NCBI GenBank assembly: GCA_003566475.1
Contig: PXDE01000273.1
Location: forward strand, 1-10,153
Origin: PVC group bacterium
Lineage (GTDB): Bacteria; Verrucomicrobiota; Kiritimatiellia; SS1-B-03-39; PXDE01
Length of the DNA stretch: 10,153 nt
Direction: 5' to 3'
In this document: in pieces, positions 1 to 7,148 of the stretch
Position numbering within the stretch: the stretch's first letter is position 1
Layout: the number at the start of each line of letters is the position of its first letter
Notes under the pieces: model-generated
Told to the model about the DNA's origin: nothing
Databases searched by the model: none
What the model saw: the letters and a program-made list of their open reading frames with translations, nothing else
Position numbers and translations under genes: made by a program

Positions 1-51
1 CCTGTCCCTAGGCCGGATTTCTGGCCTTGGGAGCGAACTTTTCGGAAAGGG

Positions 52-80
52 TGGACAAGGGCCGCGACATAGGCGATAGT
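52..80 (+). promoter_or_regulatory. Candidate sigma70-type promoter of the TonB receptor gene
   Basis: TGGACA (52-57) matches the -35 consensus TTGACA at five of six positions. It is separated by exactly 17 nt from GATAGT (75-80), which matches TATAAT at four of six. Transcription would begin near 87-90 and leave a leader of roughly 125 nt before the chosen ATG at 215. The -10 half overlaps a Fur-like operator, the usual arrangement for an iron-repressed receptor gene. This is pattern matching by eye only. Confidence 0.4.
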
Positions 81-88
81 TATTGTCT
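74..88 (+). promoter_or_regulatory. Fur-box-like operator
   Basis: The 15 bases CGATAGTTATTGTCT fit the 7-1-7 Fur consensus TGATAAT-N-ATTATCA at 10 of the 14 non-central positions, keeping the GATA and TC cores. The site overlaps the proposed -10 element of the receptor gene. It is an AT-rich island in otherwise GC-rich DNA. Repression by Fur-iron when iron is plentiful is inferred from the site and from the downstream receptor. No regulator gene is in the window. Confidence 0.4.
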
Positions 89-102
89 CAATTTTGATGC
101 GG

Positions 103-119
103 CCTGTCCTCGCGACAGG
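103..119 (+). other. Short leader hairpin
   Basis: CCTGTC (103-108) and GACAGG (114-119) are perfect inverted arms around a 5-nt loop, lying between the proposed transcription start and the receptor start codon. There is no following T-run, so it is not a classical terminator. I found no cobalamin-riboswitch box around it. It may simply shape the mRNA leader. Confidence 0.3.
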
Positions 120-214
120 TGCGGCAGACGTGGACGGAAGCGCCACGGGGCCTCGGAAAGAGGTCGGCCGGGCGCTTATATGTAATGAACGTATTTCATC
201 TGGCAGTGTCATCA

Positions 215-2281
215 ATGAGCAGACGGAATGGGCCACCTCTGGTCCCCGACGTCCGCAGCCCGCAAGAACAGGCCGTTTGGCGCTGTCCCTGGCTCCATGG
301 TCCTGTCGCGTTGCTCGTTGCGTTCGGCGTGTCGGCGGCGCGGGCCGAGCCCCCCCGGCACCTTCCGGACGTGGTGGTCACGGCGCGAGCCTGGCCGGAG
401 GCGGCCGGAAACCTTCCCACCTCAGTGGCGGTCTGGCAGCCGGTGACCGATGCCTGGGGGATGGCAGGCGGGCTGCCCGACCTCGCCGACGAGACCCCGG
501 GCGTGCACCGGACTTCCGACGGGTTCTGGGCCGGCGATCTGTCCATCCGGGGCATGACCGGGGACCGCGTCGTGGTGACCCTCGACGGGGCCCGACTGGT
601 GACCGCCAACGATCTGGCCGCCCGCATGGCCCTGATCGACCTGTCCGCCGTGGAGCGCGTGGAGGTGTTCAAGGGCCCCGTGTCGGCGCTTTACGGCTCC
701 GGCTCGCTGGGCGGCATCGTGAACATCGTGCTGCCCGTGCCGATGTACCCGGTCGAGCCGGAGCTTTCCCAGCGCAGCCGCCTCGGCGTCCTGCACAATC
801 CGGACGGATGGGCCGCGCACCACAGCGCCACCTACGGCGCCCCCCGGCATGTCGTGTGGGCCGCCATCACCGCCCGCGACGCGGATACCTACCGCGACGG
901 CGACGGGAACCGGGTCCGCAACACCCAGTTCGCCGACCAGGCCGTTTCCCTGCGGCTGGCCCATCGGTGGTCGGACATGGCCGACTCCGACGTGCTGCTG
1001 CAAGTCCACCGGGGCCAGGACATCGGCGTTCCGGGGTCGGGCAGCGCCCCTCTTCCCGCCGCCGCCGATGTGACCTACACGGACGCCCACCGGGTGCTGG
1101 TGGGCGTCCATCACCGCCAGGAACTGCCCGGACCCCGCTGGCAGCGAAGCCGACTGAACCTGTATGCGCAGCAGATCGAGCGCAAGGTGCGCATCGACAA
1201 CTTCCCGGACGGCCCCCTGGACAAGATCACTCCGGTCGGCCGGCACGACACGGTGGGCGGCCGCTGGATGAACGAGCTGGAATGGGGCGACCACCAGGTG
1301 GGCCTCGGCGTGGAGACCTGGCGCCGGTCGCTCGACTCCACCCGCGAACGCCATTTCCGCGACGGCCGGGTGGAGTTCGACCGCCCCCTGCCCAAGGCCA
1401 GCGAATGGTCCTACGGCGCGTTCGTCGAGGACCGCTGGACCCTGAGCCCGGCCCTGACGCTGACCGTCGGCGCCCGGGCCGACGGTCTTCGCACCGAGAA
1501 CCAGGCCACGCCCCAGTGGGACGAGGATTCGGGCCACGACACCAACTGGAACGCCCACGCGGGGATCCGCTGGAATCTCTCCGAGGCCTGGGCGGTCCGC
1601 GGGGTGACCGCCGCCGGCTACCGGGCCCCGTCCATCGAGGAGCGCTACCAGTTCCTGGCCCTGGGCGATGGCCGGGTGAAGCTGGGCAACCCCGATCTCG
1701 ACGCCGAGCGCTCGGGGTTCGTCGAGGCGGGGCTGGTCTGGACGCACGCCGACGGCGCGGTGGAGATCTCGGGATTCCACAACGACCTCCGGAACCGGGT
1801 GGGCGAGGAAGAGGTGGACGAGCAGACCCTGCGCAACGCCAACATCGACCGCGCCCGCATCCGGGGCATCGAGGCGGAGGGGCGCTGGCGGCTGTCCGAT
1901 GCGGTGGGGGTCCAGGCCTCGCTGGCCTACCTGCGCGGGGACGACCGCCGCGCCGACGAGCCCCTGCCCGACATCGCGCCCCTCACCGGGTCGGTCGGCC
2001 TCGGGGTCCGTCCGGCCCCGGCCTGGGCGGCCCGGGTCCGCTACATCTTCGCCGCCCGCCAGCACCGCGTGCCCGAGGCCATGGAGGAGACCCCGGGCTG
2101 GGGACGCCTGGACGCCTCGGTGGCCTACGCCCTGGAGCGGGGGGCCTTCGAGCACGAGTTCCGGATCGATGTGCTGAACGTCACCGACACGACCTATCGC
2201 GACCACCTCAGCACCTGGCGCGGCAGCCCCCATCACGAGCCCGGCCGGTCGGTCCAGGTCGCCTGGCAGGCGAGGTTCTGA
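215..2281 (+). CDS. TonB-dependent outer-membrane receptor (iron-complex type)
   Basis: A 688-residue outer-membrane gated channel that imports a scarce ligand using TonB/ExbBD energy. A basic N-terminus and a hydrophobic stretch (about 28-44) ending Ala-Arg-Ala form a signal peptide, followed by a TonB box, DVVVTA (52-57). The plug domain (about 60-175) contains SIRGMTGDR and VERVEVFKGPVSALYGSGS. The remainder is a 22-strand-type barrel ending in Phe, the usual signal for BAM insertion. YRAP (469-472) and NPDL (492-495) resemble the FRAP/NPNL boxes of haem receptors, but no His lies between them, so haem specificity is not supported. A siderophore or another metal complex is equally possible. 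ATG 215 was chosen because it gives a reasonable signal peptide; ATG 185 or GTG 119 are alternatives, and none has a good Shine-Dalgarno. The Fur-like site upstream favours an iron ligand. It is monocistronic as far as the window shows. Confidence 0.9.
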   Translation: MSRRNGPPLVPDVRSPQEQAVWRCPWLHGPVALLVAFGVSAARAEPPRHLPDVVVTARAWPEAAGNLPTSVAVWQPVTDAWGMAGGLPDLADETPGVHRTSDGFWAGDLSIRGMTGDRVVVTLDGARLVTANDLAARMALIDLSAVERVEVFKGPVSALYGSGSLGGIVNIVLPVPMYPVEPELSQRSRLGVLHNPDGWAAHHSATYGAPRHVVWAAITARDADTYRDGDGNRVRNTQFADQAVSLRLAHRWSDMADSDVLLQVHRGQDIGVPGSGSAPLPAAADVTYTDAHRVLVGVHHRQELPGPRWQRSRLNLYAQQIERKVRIDNFPDGPLDKITPVGRHDTVGGRWMNELEWGDHQVGLGVETWRRSLDSTRERHFRDGRVEFDRPLPKASEWSYGAFVEDRWTLSPALTLTVGARADGLRTENQATPQWDEDSGHDTNWNAHAGIRWNLSEAWAVRGVTAAGYRAPSIEERYQFLALGDGRVKLGNPDLDAERSGFVEAGLVWTHADGAVEISGFHNDLRNRVGEEEVDEQTLRNANIDRARIRGIEAEGRWRLSDAVGVQASLAYLRGDDRRADEPLPDIAPLTGSVGLGVRPAPAWAARVRYIFAARQHRVPEAMEETPGWGRLDASVAYALERGAFEHEFRIDVLNVTDTTYRDHLSTWRGSPHHEPGRSVQVAWQARF

Positions 2282-2377
2282 TGGGCTCCGCGTTCTCAAC
2301 CACCCAGGGCATGGCGGTCCGCGTTCCGGCCAGGAAGGCGTGCGTTGTGACGGCGTCGTCTCCCTGTCCAGCACGGC

Positions 2378-2469
2378 TGCGACCCCTCCGGGGTCGGTCC
2401 CGTTCTGGGGCACGAGGTCCGGGGGTGTCGCTCCGCTTACCCCCGGCTAATGGCTGGCACCCCTTCCGC
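2378..2469 (-). repeat. REP-like element, left copy of an inverted pair
   Basis: Read on the minus strand, this unit runs: a GGAAGGGGTGCC end, then ATTAGCCGGGGGT, a GCGACACCCCCGG block, a variable spacer, and finally GACCCCGGAGGGGTCGCAG. The same order of blocks with near-identical spacing occurs on the plus strand at 2520-2620. Each unit contains internal palindromes (CCGGGGGT against ACCCCCGG; GACCCC against GGGGTC). This pattern is characteristic of a dispersed extragenic palindromic element rather than coding DNA. Confidence 0.75.
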
Positions 2470-2493
2470 CTTCGCCCTTCGGGCTACGGCGGA
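2465..2493. repeat. Hairpin at the centre of the inverted pair
   Basis: TCCGCC (2465-2470) pairs with GGCGGA (2488-2493), and inside it GCCC (2474-2477) pairs with GGGC (2481-2484) around a TTC loop. It sits next to the left REP-like unit and between the two units. In the transcript it would be a strong stem-loop, but without a T-run, so any terminator role would not be of the classical intrinsic kind. Confidence 0.6.
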
Positions 2494-2519
2494 CAGGCCG
2501 GGGTGGCCGTGACCCACAC

Positions 2520-2620
2520 GACCCCGGAGGGGTCACAGCGATTAGCCGGGGGTCGAGCGACGCGACACCCCCGGAACACAAGTCCTCACCTAACCGCCCG
2601 ACCCCGGAGGGGTCGCAGCA
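2520..2620 (+). repeat. REP-like element, right copy of an inverted pair
   Basis: A plus-strand copy of the unit at 2378-2469. It begins with GACCCCGGAGGGGTC, continues through ATTAGCCGGGGGTCGAGCG and GCGACACCCCCGG, and closes with a second GACCCCGGAGGGGTCGCAG. The boundary blocks are better conserved than the spacer, as expected when paired stems are under selection or were copied most recently. The two copies face each other across about 50 nt, so the whole 2378-2620 interval can fold into one long stem in RNA or a cruciform in DNA. Confidence 0.75.
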
Positions 2621-2770
2621 AGCGGCGTCCACGGGTCTCGCCCGCTTCCCGAGGCACCATCGGTCGGGCGTGGCAACCGCTAAGCACAGTTTCCCTGCGT
2701 GGACCGGGCCATGACCCCGTCCAGCGACCTGCGCATGGATTCGGGTTCCAACGCGGATCAGGAGCTTAAT

Positions 2771-2775
2771 AGGAG
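2771..2775 (+). promoter_or_regulatory. Ribosome binding site of hydC
   Basis: AGGAG lies six bases before ATG 2782. It is the clearest Shine-Dalgarno in the window and fixes the start at 2782 rather than at the in-frame ATG at 2788. Confidence 0.8.
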
Positions 2776-2781
2776 TACAGC

Positions 2782-3288
2782 ATGAGCATGCAGACGGAAC
2801 TGGGCAGCCTCCTTGGCTGGGTCGAGGGGATGCGGAGCCGCGTGCGGAAACTGGCGCGGGAATGGGAGGATCAGGAGGGCAACCTCATCATGATCCTCCA
2901 CGCGATCCAGAACGAGTTCGGGTACGTGCCCCGCGGGGTGGCCAACGAGCTGGCCAAGGAGATGAAGATCCCCATGGCCCGGATCTACGAGGTGATCACG
3001 TTCTACCACTACTTCCGGCTGACGCCGCCGGGACAGCACAGCATCCAGGTCTGCATGGGCACCGCCTGCTATCTGAAGGGGGCGTCCGATCTGCACGACG
3101 AGCTGGCCCGCCGGCTGCGGCTGCTGGAGATGGGCGGGGGCCGCGGCGGGGAGTTCCAGCTCGAGACCGTACGGTGCATCGGCTGCTGCGGCATGGCCCC
3201 GGCGGTGGTGGTCGACGGCGAAACCCATGGTCGCCTCGGCCTGGATGACGTGGAGAAGATCCTGAAACCCAAGCGGGGAACCCCATGA
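2782..3288 (+). CDS. hydC: NuoE-like [2Fe-2S] subunit of trimeric [FeFe]-hydrogenase (HydC)
   Basis: A 168-residue thioredoxin-fold ferredoxin of the NuoE/HndA/HydC family, which carries electrons alongside the FMN subunit in soluble NAD-linked hydrogenases. An N-terminal helical part (about 1-75, with the family-like GNLIMILHAIQNEFGYVP) precedes the cluster domain. Cluster ligands are C91 and C96 (VCMGTACYLKG) and C132 and C136 (VRCIGCCGMAP), the standard C-x4-C...C-x3-C pattern. C135 is an extra, non-ligand cysteine. The length is normal for the family. The stop codon overlaps the start of the next gene by four bases (ATGA), so translation is probably coupled. It could be called NuoE by homology alone, but adjacency to an [FeFe]-hydrogenase and the absence of other nuo genes favour HydC. 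Confidence 0.92.
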   Translation: MSMQTELGSLLGWVEGMRSRVRKLAREWEDQEGNLIMILHAIQNEFGYVPRGVANELAKEMKIPMARIYEVITFYHYFRLTPPGQHSIQVCMGTACYLKGASDLHDELARRLRLLEMGGGRGGEFQLETVRCIGCCGMAPAVVVDGETHGRLGLDDVEKILKPKRGTP

Positions 3289-5258
3289 GCCGCAAGCAGC
3301 TTACCGTGAGTGACCTCGAAGCCCGGTGGGCGGAGACCCCGCCGGCCCGGAAATGGGCGCGGGTCGGGCTCGACACCGGTGGCATCGCCGCCGGGGCCCG
3401 GCAGGTGCACAAGGCGCTGCTCGAAGCCCGGGAGGACGCCGGACTGTCCGTCGACATCGAGAAGGCGGGGCCCCTGGGCCTGGCCTATGCGGACCCGGTG
3501 GTGGTGGTGGGCGACGAATCCGGGCCCGCCGTGGTCTTCGGGGCCATGGATCCGGAGTCCGCCCGTGAGCTCGTCGAGGGATATTTCCAGGACGGCCGCC
3601 TGCTCGAGGACCGGGTCATCGCCACCCGCGAGCGGGGCCGCGACCTGGACGGCCCGCCCCAGGTGTCGATCCTCGTCAAGGATACCGGCGACGGGAAGCC
3701 CGAGGACCGGACCGCGTTTTTCCAGGATCTGTTCCGCGAGGAGCTGACGGTCCACGGACTTGACGGGGTGGTCGGGGTGTATCGCGCCCTGGACATGGGG
3801 CTCTATGGGAAGGGCGTCTGCGTGCAGCTCCTGCCCTCCCGGGTCACCTACGCCAATGTCACCGGACCGGATGTCCGCCGCATCATCGAGAAGAGCCTGG
3901 GCGAGGGCCAGGTGCTGGAGGATCTTCTGGAGACCGCCGTCGAGCCCCAGGAGCGGATCGTCCTTCGCAACTGCGGCCACATCGATCCTGACGACCTCGA
4001 CGCCTACCTCCAGGCGGGGGGCTACCGCGGCTTGAGGCGCGCCCTGCTGGACCTGAGCCCGGAAGACGTGATCGAGGAGATGAAGACGAGTGGGCTGCGC
4101 GGCCGGGGCGGGGCCGGGTTCCCGGTATGGATGAAGTGGCGGAACACCCGCCGGCCGGAGGCCGACCGGAAGTTCGTCATCTGCAACGGCGACGAGGGGG
4201 ATCCGGGCGCGTTCATGGACCGGAGCATCCTCGAGGGCGACCCGCACGCGGTGCTCGAGGGGCTGCTGATCGCCGCCTACGCGATCGGGGCCGACAAGGG
4301 GTTCTTCTATATCCGGGCGGAGTACCCGCTGGCCGTCGAGCGCATCCGCCGGGCCATCGGCCAGGCCCGCGACGCGGGGCTGCTCGGACGCGACATCCTG
4401 GGCAGCGGCTTCTCGTTCGACGCCGACGTCCGGCTGGGCGCGGGGGCCTTCGTGTGCGGCGAGGAGACGGCGCTCATCGCCTCCATCGAGGGCCGCCGGG
4501 GCAGCCCCGAGCCGCGCCCCCCCTACCCTTCCGAGAAGGGGCTGTGGGGCCGGCCCACGGCCATCAACAATGTCGAGACCCTGGCCGCCGTGTCCGCCAT
4601 CCTCGACCGGGGCGGGGCCTGGTACGCCGGGATCGGCACCGAGCAGTCCCGGGGCACCAAGGTGTTCGCGGTCACCGGCAAGGTCCGCAATCCCCAGCTC
4701 GTCGAGGTGCCCATGGGCATCCCCATCCGCACCGTGATCGAGGACATCTGCGGGGGCGCGGGGCGGGGCGCGCGGATCAAGGGGGTCCAGACCGGCGGCC
4801 CCTCCGGAGGGGTCATTCCCCTGGCGCGGCTGGACACGCCGGTGACCTACGAGAGCCTGCAGGAGCTGGGGTCCATCATGGGCTCGGGCGGGATGCTGGT
4901 GATGGACGAGACCGACTCCATGGTGGACGTGGCCAAGTTCTATCTCGGCTTCTGCGTGGAGGAGTCCTGCGGCAAGTGCGCCCCCTGCCGGGTCGGCGGC
5001 TTCCAGATGCTCAAGCTCCTCGAGAAGATCCACGCGGGGAAGGGGAGGCCCGAAGACCTCGCCACCATCCGCGAGATCTGCCACTGCATGCGAACCGCCT
5101 CCCTGTGCGGGCTGGGGCAGACCGCCCCCAACCCGGTGCTCTCGACCCTTCAGTACTTCGAACGCGAATACCTCGACCTTGTCGACGCGCGCGGGCCGGC
5201 GGCGGCCCGGCAGGCCCGTCGGGGGCGCGAATCCCAGAGCAACTGGGAAAGGATGTGA
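3285..5258 (+). CDS. hydB: NuoF-like NAD(H)/FMN subunit of trimeric [FeFe]-hydrogenase (HydB), N-terminal domains lacking cluster cysteines
   Basis: A 657-residue diaphorase subunit that exchanges electrons between NADH and the complex through FMN. The core (about 265-630) has GRGGAGFP (273-280) for FMN/NADH binding, CNGDEGDPGAFMDR (300-313), GAGAFVCGEETALI (385-398), a probable SLBB region (about 455-520), and 4Fe-4S ligands C562, C565, C568 and C608. Before the core lie two tandem thioredoxin-like domains, about 24-112 and 126-216. In the first, the positions equivalent to the four [2Fe-2S] cysteines are G28, G33, P63 and A67. In the second, D170 and Y174 replace the last two. Neither can hold the usual cluster. 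The protein ends soon after the core and lacks the C-terminal two-[4Fe-4S] domain of Thermotoga-type bifurcating HydB. ATG 3285 overlaps the hydC stop; GGGGAA four bases upstream is a weak ribosome site. Confidence 0.93.
   Translation: MSRKQLTVSDLEARWAETPPARKWARVGLDTGGIAAGARQVHKALLEAREDAGLSVDIEKAGPLGLAYADPVVVVGDESGPAVVFGAMDPESARELVEGYFQDGRLLEDRVIATRERGRDLDGPPQVSILVKDTGDGKPEDRTAFFQDLFREELTVHGLDGVVGVYRALDMGLYGKGVCVQLLPSRVTYANVTGPDVRRIIEKSLGEGQVLEDLLETAVEPQERIVLRNCGHIDPDDLDAYLQAGGYRGLRRALLDLSPEDVIEEMKTSGLRGRGGAGFPVWMKWRNTRRPEADRKFVICNGDEGDPGAFMDRSILEGDPHAVLEGLLIAAYAIGADKGFFYIRAEYPLAVERIRRAIGQARDAGLLGRDILGSGFSFDADVRLGAGAFVCGEETALIASIEGRRGSPEPRPPYPSEKGLWGRPTAINNVETLAAVSAILDRGGAWYAGIGTEQSRGTKVFAVTGKVRNPQLVEVPMGIPIRTVIEDICGGAGRGARIKGVQTGGPSGGVIPLARLDTPVTYESLQELGSIMGSGGMLVMDETDSMVDVAKFYLGFCVEESCGKCAPCRVGGFQMLKLLEKIHAGKGRPEDLATIREICHCMRTASLCGLGQTAPNPVLSTLQYFEREYLDLVDARGPAAARQARRGRESQSNWERM
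5248..5253 (+). promoter_or_regulatory. Ribosome binding site of hydA inside the end of hydB
   Basis: AAAGGA lies seven bases before ATG 5261, overlapping the last codons of hydB. This supports 5261 as the true start although the same frame stays open far upstream within hydB. Confidence 0.65.
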
Positions 5259-5260
5259 CC

Positions 5261-7030
5261 ATGACCGACCAGATGACTGCGGTGCGGGCGAAGATCAACG
5301 GCATGCCGGTGGAGGTGCCGGAAGGCACCAGCATCCTGGAGGCGGCCCGGAAGGCCGGCATCCGCATCCCCACCCTGTGCAAGCACCCCGACCTGCTGCC
5401 CACGGCCGCCTGCGGGCTGTGCATCGTCAAGATCGCCGGGCAGGGCCGGATGCCGCGGGCCTGCGCCACCGCCCTTCAGGACGGGATGGAAGTCACCACC
5501 CACGACGGCGAGCTGACCCGGGTCCGCCGCATGGTCCTCGAGCTGATCCTCTCCACCCACCCCAACGCCTGCCTGACCTGCGGGCGCAACGGGAACTGCG
5601 AGCTGCAGACCCTGGCCGGGGAGTTCGGCGTCCGCGACGACCGGCTCGAGAAGCACATCCCCGACCTCCCCATCGACCGCTCCAACGGGTCGATCACCAT
5701 CGACTTCACCAAGTGCATCAAGTGCGCCCGCTGCGTGCAGGTCTGCCAGGACGTCCAGAACGTGTGGGCGCTGAGCCTGCTCAACCGGGGCATCGACACC
5801 CGCATGGCCCCCGCCGGGGACATCTCCCTGGCCGACTCGCCCTGCATCAAGTGCGGCCAGTGCGCCGCCCACTGCCCCACCGGGGCCATCGTCGAGCACG
5901 ACGAGATCCCCGCCGTCTGGGAGGCCCTGCGCGACCCCGACGCGTTCTGCTCGGTGCAGATCGCCCCCAGCGTGCGGGTGGCGCTCGGCGAGGAGTTCGG
6001 CTTCCCGCCGGGCACCAACCTCACCCGGCAGATCTACGCCATCCTCCGGCGGCTCGGGTTCCAGGCCGTGTTCGACACCAATTTCTCCGCCGACCTCACC
6101 ATCATGGAGGAGGCCAGCGAGTTCGTCGAACGGTTCGCCCACGGCAAGGGCCCTTTGCCCCTCATCACCTCCTGCTGCCCGGCCTGGACCGACTACATGG
6201 AGAAGAACCATCAGGACTTCATCCCCAACTTCTCCACGGCCAAGAGCCCCCAGCAGATGCTCGGGGTGATGGCCAAGACCTACTTCTCGGAGAAGATGGG
6301 CATCGATCCGGCGAAGCACATCCAGGTTTCGATCATGCCCTGCACGGCCAAGAAGTACGAGCTGGAGCGGACCGACGAGATGTTCGCCTCCGGCCACCAG
6401 GATGTGGACATCGCCCTCACCACCCGCGAGCTGGCCCGCATGATCAAGCAGTCCGGCCTGGTGCTCCGCGAGATGCCGGAGGAGGAGGCCGACTCCGTCC
6501 TGGGCGAATACAGCGGCGCCGGCACCATCTTCGGCACCACCGGCGGGGTCATGGAAGCCGCCCTGCGCACCGGCCACTTCATGGTCACCGGCGAGAACCT
6601 GCCCCGGGACGCGGTCGAGATCCATCCCGTCCGCGGGCTGGAGGGAGTCAAGGAGGCCGAGATCGACATCCGGGGCGCCACCGTCCGCGTGGCCGTCGCC
6701 CACGGCATGGCCAATGTGGACAAGGTGCTCGACCGGGTCCGCGAGGCCCGGGAGCGCGGCGAGGATCCCCCGTACCATTTCATCGAGGTCATGGCCTGCC
6801 CAGGCGGCTGCATCGGCGGAGGCGGCCAGCCCTATGGCATCAGCAACGAGGTCCGGCGAAAGCGCATGGAGGGCCTGTATCAGGACGACCAGAACCGCGC
6901 CCTCCGCTGCTCCCACGAGAACCCCTCCATCCAGCGCATCTACCGCGAGTTCCTGGGCGAGCCCCTCGGCGAGAAGGCCGAGCGGCTCCTCCATACCCGC
7001 TACAAGCCCCGGCGTACCTACCTTCGGTAG
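5261..7030 (+). CDS. hydA: [FeFe]-hydrogenase catalytic subunit (HydA)
   Basis: A 589-residue enzyme catalysing 2H+ + 2e- to H2, reversibly, at an H-cluster. From the N-terminus: a plant-type [2Fe-2S] domain with C40, C51, C54 and C68; a His-Cys3 4Fe-4S site, H100, C104, C107, C113; two 4Fe-4S clusters from C152/155/158/162 and C195/198/201/205; then the H-cluster domain. Its three signatures are intact: TSCCPAW (303-309; C305 is the likely proton-transfer cysteine and C306 the cluster ligand), MPCTAKK (359-365; C361) and EVMACPGGCIGGGGQP (509-524; C513 and C517). The C-terminus is the usual small-subunit-like tail; the extra C-terminal [2Fe-2S] of Thermotoga HydA is absent. The gene follows hydB by two bases and is the last gene of the operon. 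An active site this complete argues for a working enzyme rather than a sensory paralogue. It needs HydEFG maturases, which are not seen here. Confidence 0.97.
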   Translation: MTDQMTAVRAKINGMPVEVPEGTSILEAARKAGIRIPTLCKHPDLLPTAACGLCIVKIAGQGRMPRACATALQDGMEVTTHDGELTRVRRMVLELILSTHPNACLTCGRNGNCELQTLAGEFGVRDDRLEKHIPDLPIDRSNGSITIDFTKCIKCARCVQVCQDVQNVWALSLLNRGIDTRMAPAGDISLADSPCIKCGQCAAHCPTGAIVEHDEIPAVWEALRDPDAFCSVQIAPSVRVALGEEFGFPPGTNLTRQIYAILRRLGFQAVFDTNFSADLTIMEEASEFVERFAHGKGPLPLITSCCPAWTDYMEKNHQDFIPNFSTAKSPQQMLGVMAKTYFSEKMGIDPAKHIQVSIMPCTAKKYELERTDEMFASGHQDVDIALTTRELARMIKQSGLVLREMPEEEADSVLGEYSGAGTIFGTTGGVMEAALRTGHFMVTGENLPRDAVEIHPVRGLEGVKEAEIDIRGATVRVAVAHGMANVDKVLDRVREARERGEDPPYHFIEVMACPGGCIGGGGQPYGISNEVRRKRMEGLYQDDQNRALRCSHENPSIQRIYREFLGEPLGEKAERLLHTRYKPRRTYLR

Positions 7031-7091
7031 GCGAGCGGGCTTGGAACCGCGAATGGCCCCAGCGCGGCTCGCCGCCGCAACCCATTGTGGA

Positions 7092-7129
7092 CCACAGAGG
7101 CCGCAGAGGTTACGGAGGTTCACAGAGGG
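7092..7129 (+). repeat. Tandem 9-bp CAGAGG-type repeat
   Basis: Successive units CCACAGAGG, CCGCAGAGG, TTACGGAGG and TTCACAGAGG run into a G-tract. The same kind of array, in the same orientation, occurs at 8784-8820 inside the symporter coding sequence. Confidence 0.7.
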
Positions 7130-7148
7130 GGGGGAGAAGTGGGTGAAC

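Larger units (their letters stand above)
2282..2770. other. Gene-free interval filled by an inverted repeat pair
   Basis: Between the receptor stop and the hydrogenase operon I see no credible gene: the open frames here are side effects of high GC and repeats. About half of the interval is the inverted element pair and central hairpin described separately. The remaining 150 bases (2621-2770) should hold the hydrogenase promoter, but no convincing -35/-10 pair was found. Confidence 0.6.

Noticed and set aside
119..184. Cobalamin riboswitch in the receptor leader
   Set aside because: I looked for the conserved B12 box and GCCACTG-type core and found neither; the leader is also short for that class.
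185..199. ATGAA/TTCAT inverted repeat just upstream of the receptor start as an operator
   Set aside because: Only 5-bp arms in an AT-rich patch, downstream of the proposed promoter. Too short to distinguish from chance.
469..475. Haem-specific receptor assignment from FRAP/NPNL-like boxes
   Set aside because: The coordinates given are residue numbers. YRAP and NPDL are present, but the His expected between them in haem receptors is not, and similar boxes occur in other TonB receptors.
94..2769. An 891-codon plus-strand frame overlapping the whole TonB receptor and running on into the repeat region
   Set aside because: Its translation is a low-complexity Pro/Arg/Gly run typical of an out-of-frame reading of GC-rich coding DNA. 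The overlapping frame gives a full TonB receptor with signal peptide, plug and terminal Phe.
2711..2785. A 24-codon frame before hydC whose TGA overlaps the hydC ATG region, a possible leader peptide
   Set aside because: No ribosome site, unremarkable residues without a run of one amino acid, and no alternative stem-loops as in an attenuator. The overlap is readily explained by chance.
4127..5260. Upstream extension of the hydA frame into hydB
   Set aside because: The frame is open but its translation is out-of-frame hydB (Arg/Gly/Pro-rich). ATG 5261 has a ribosome site, and the N-terminal [2Fe-2S] domain begins immediately after it.
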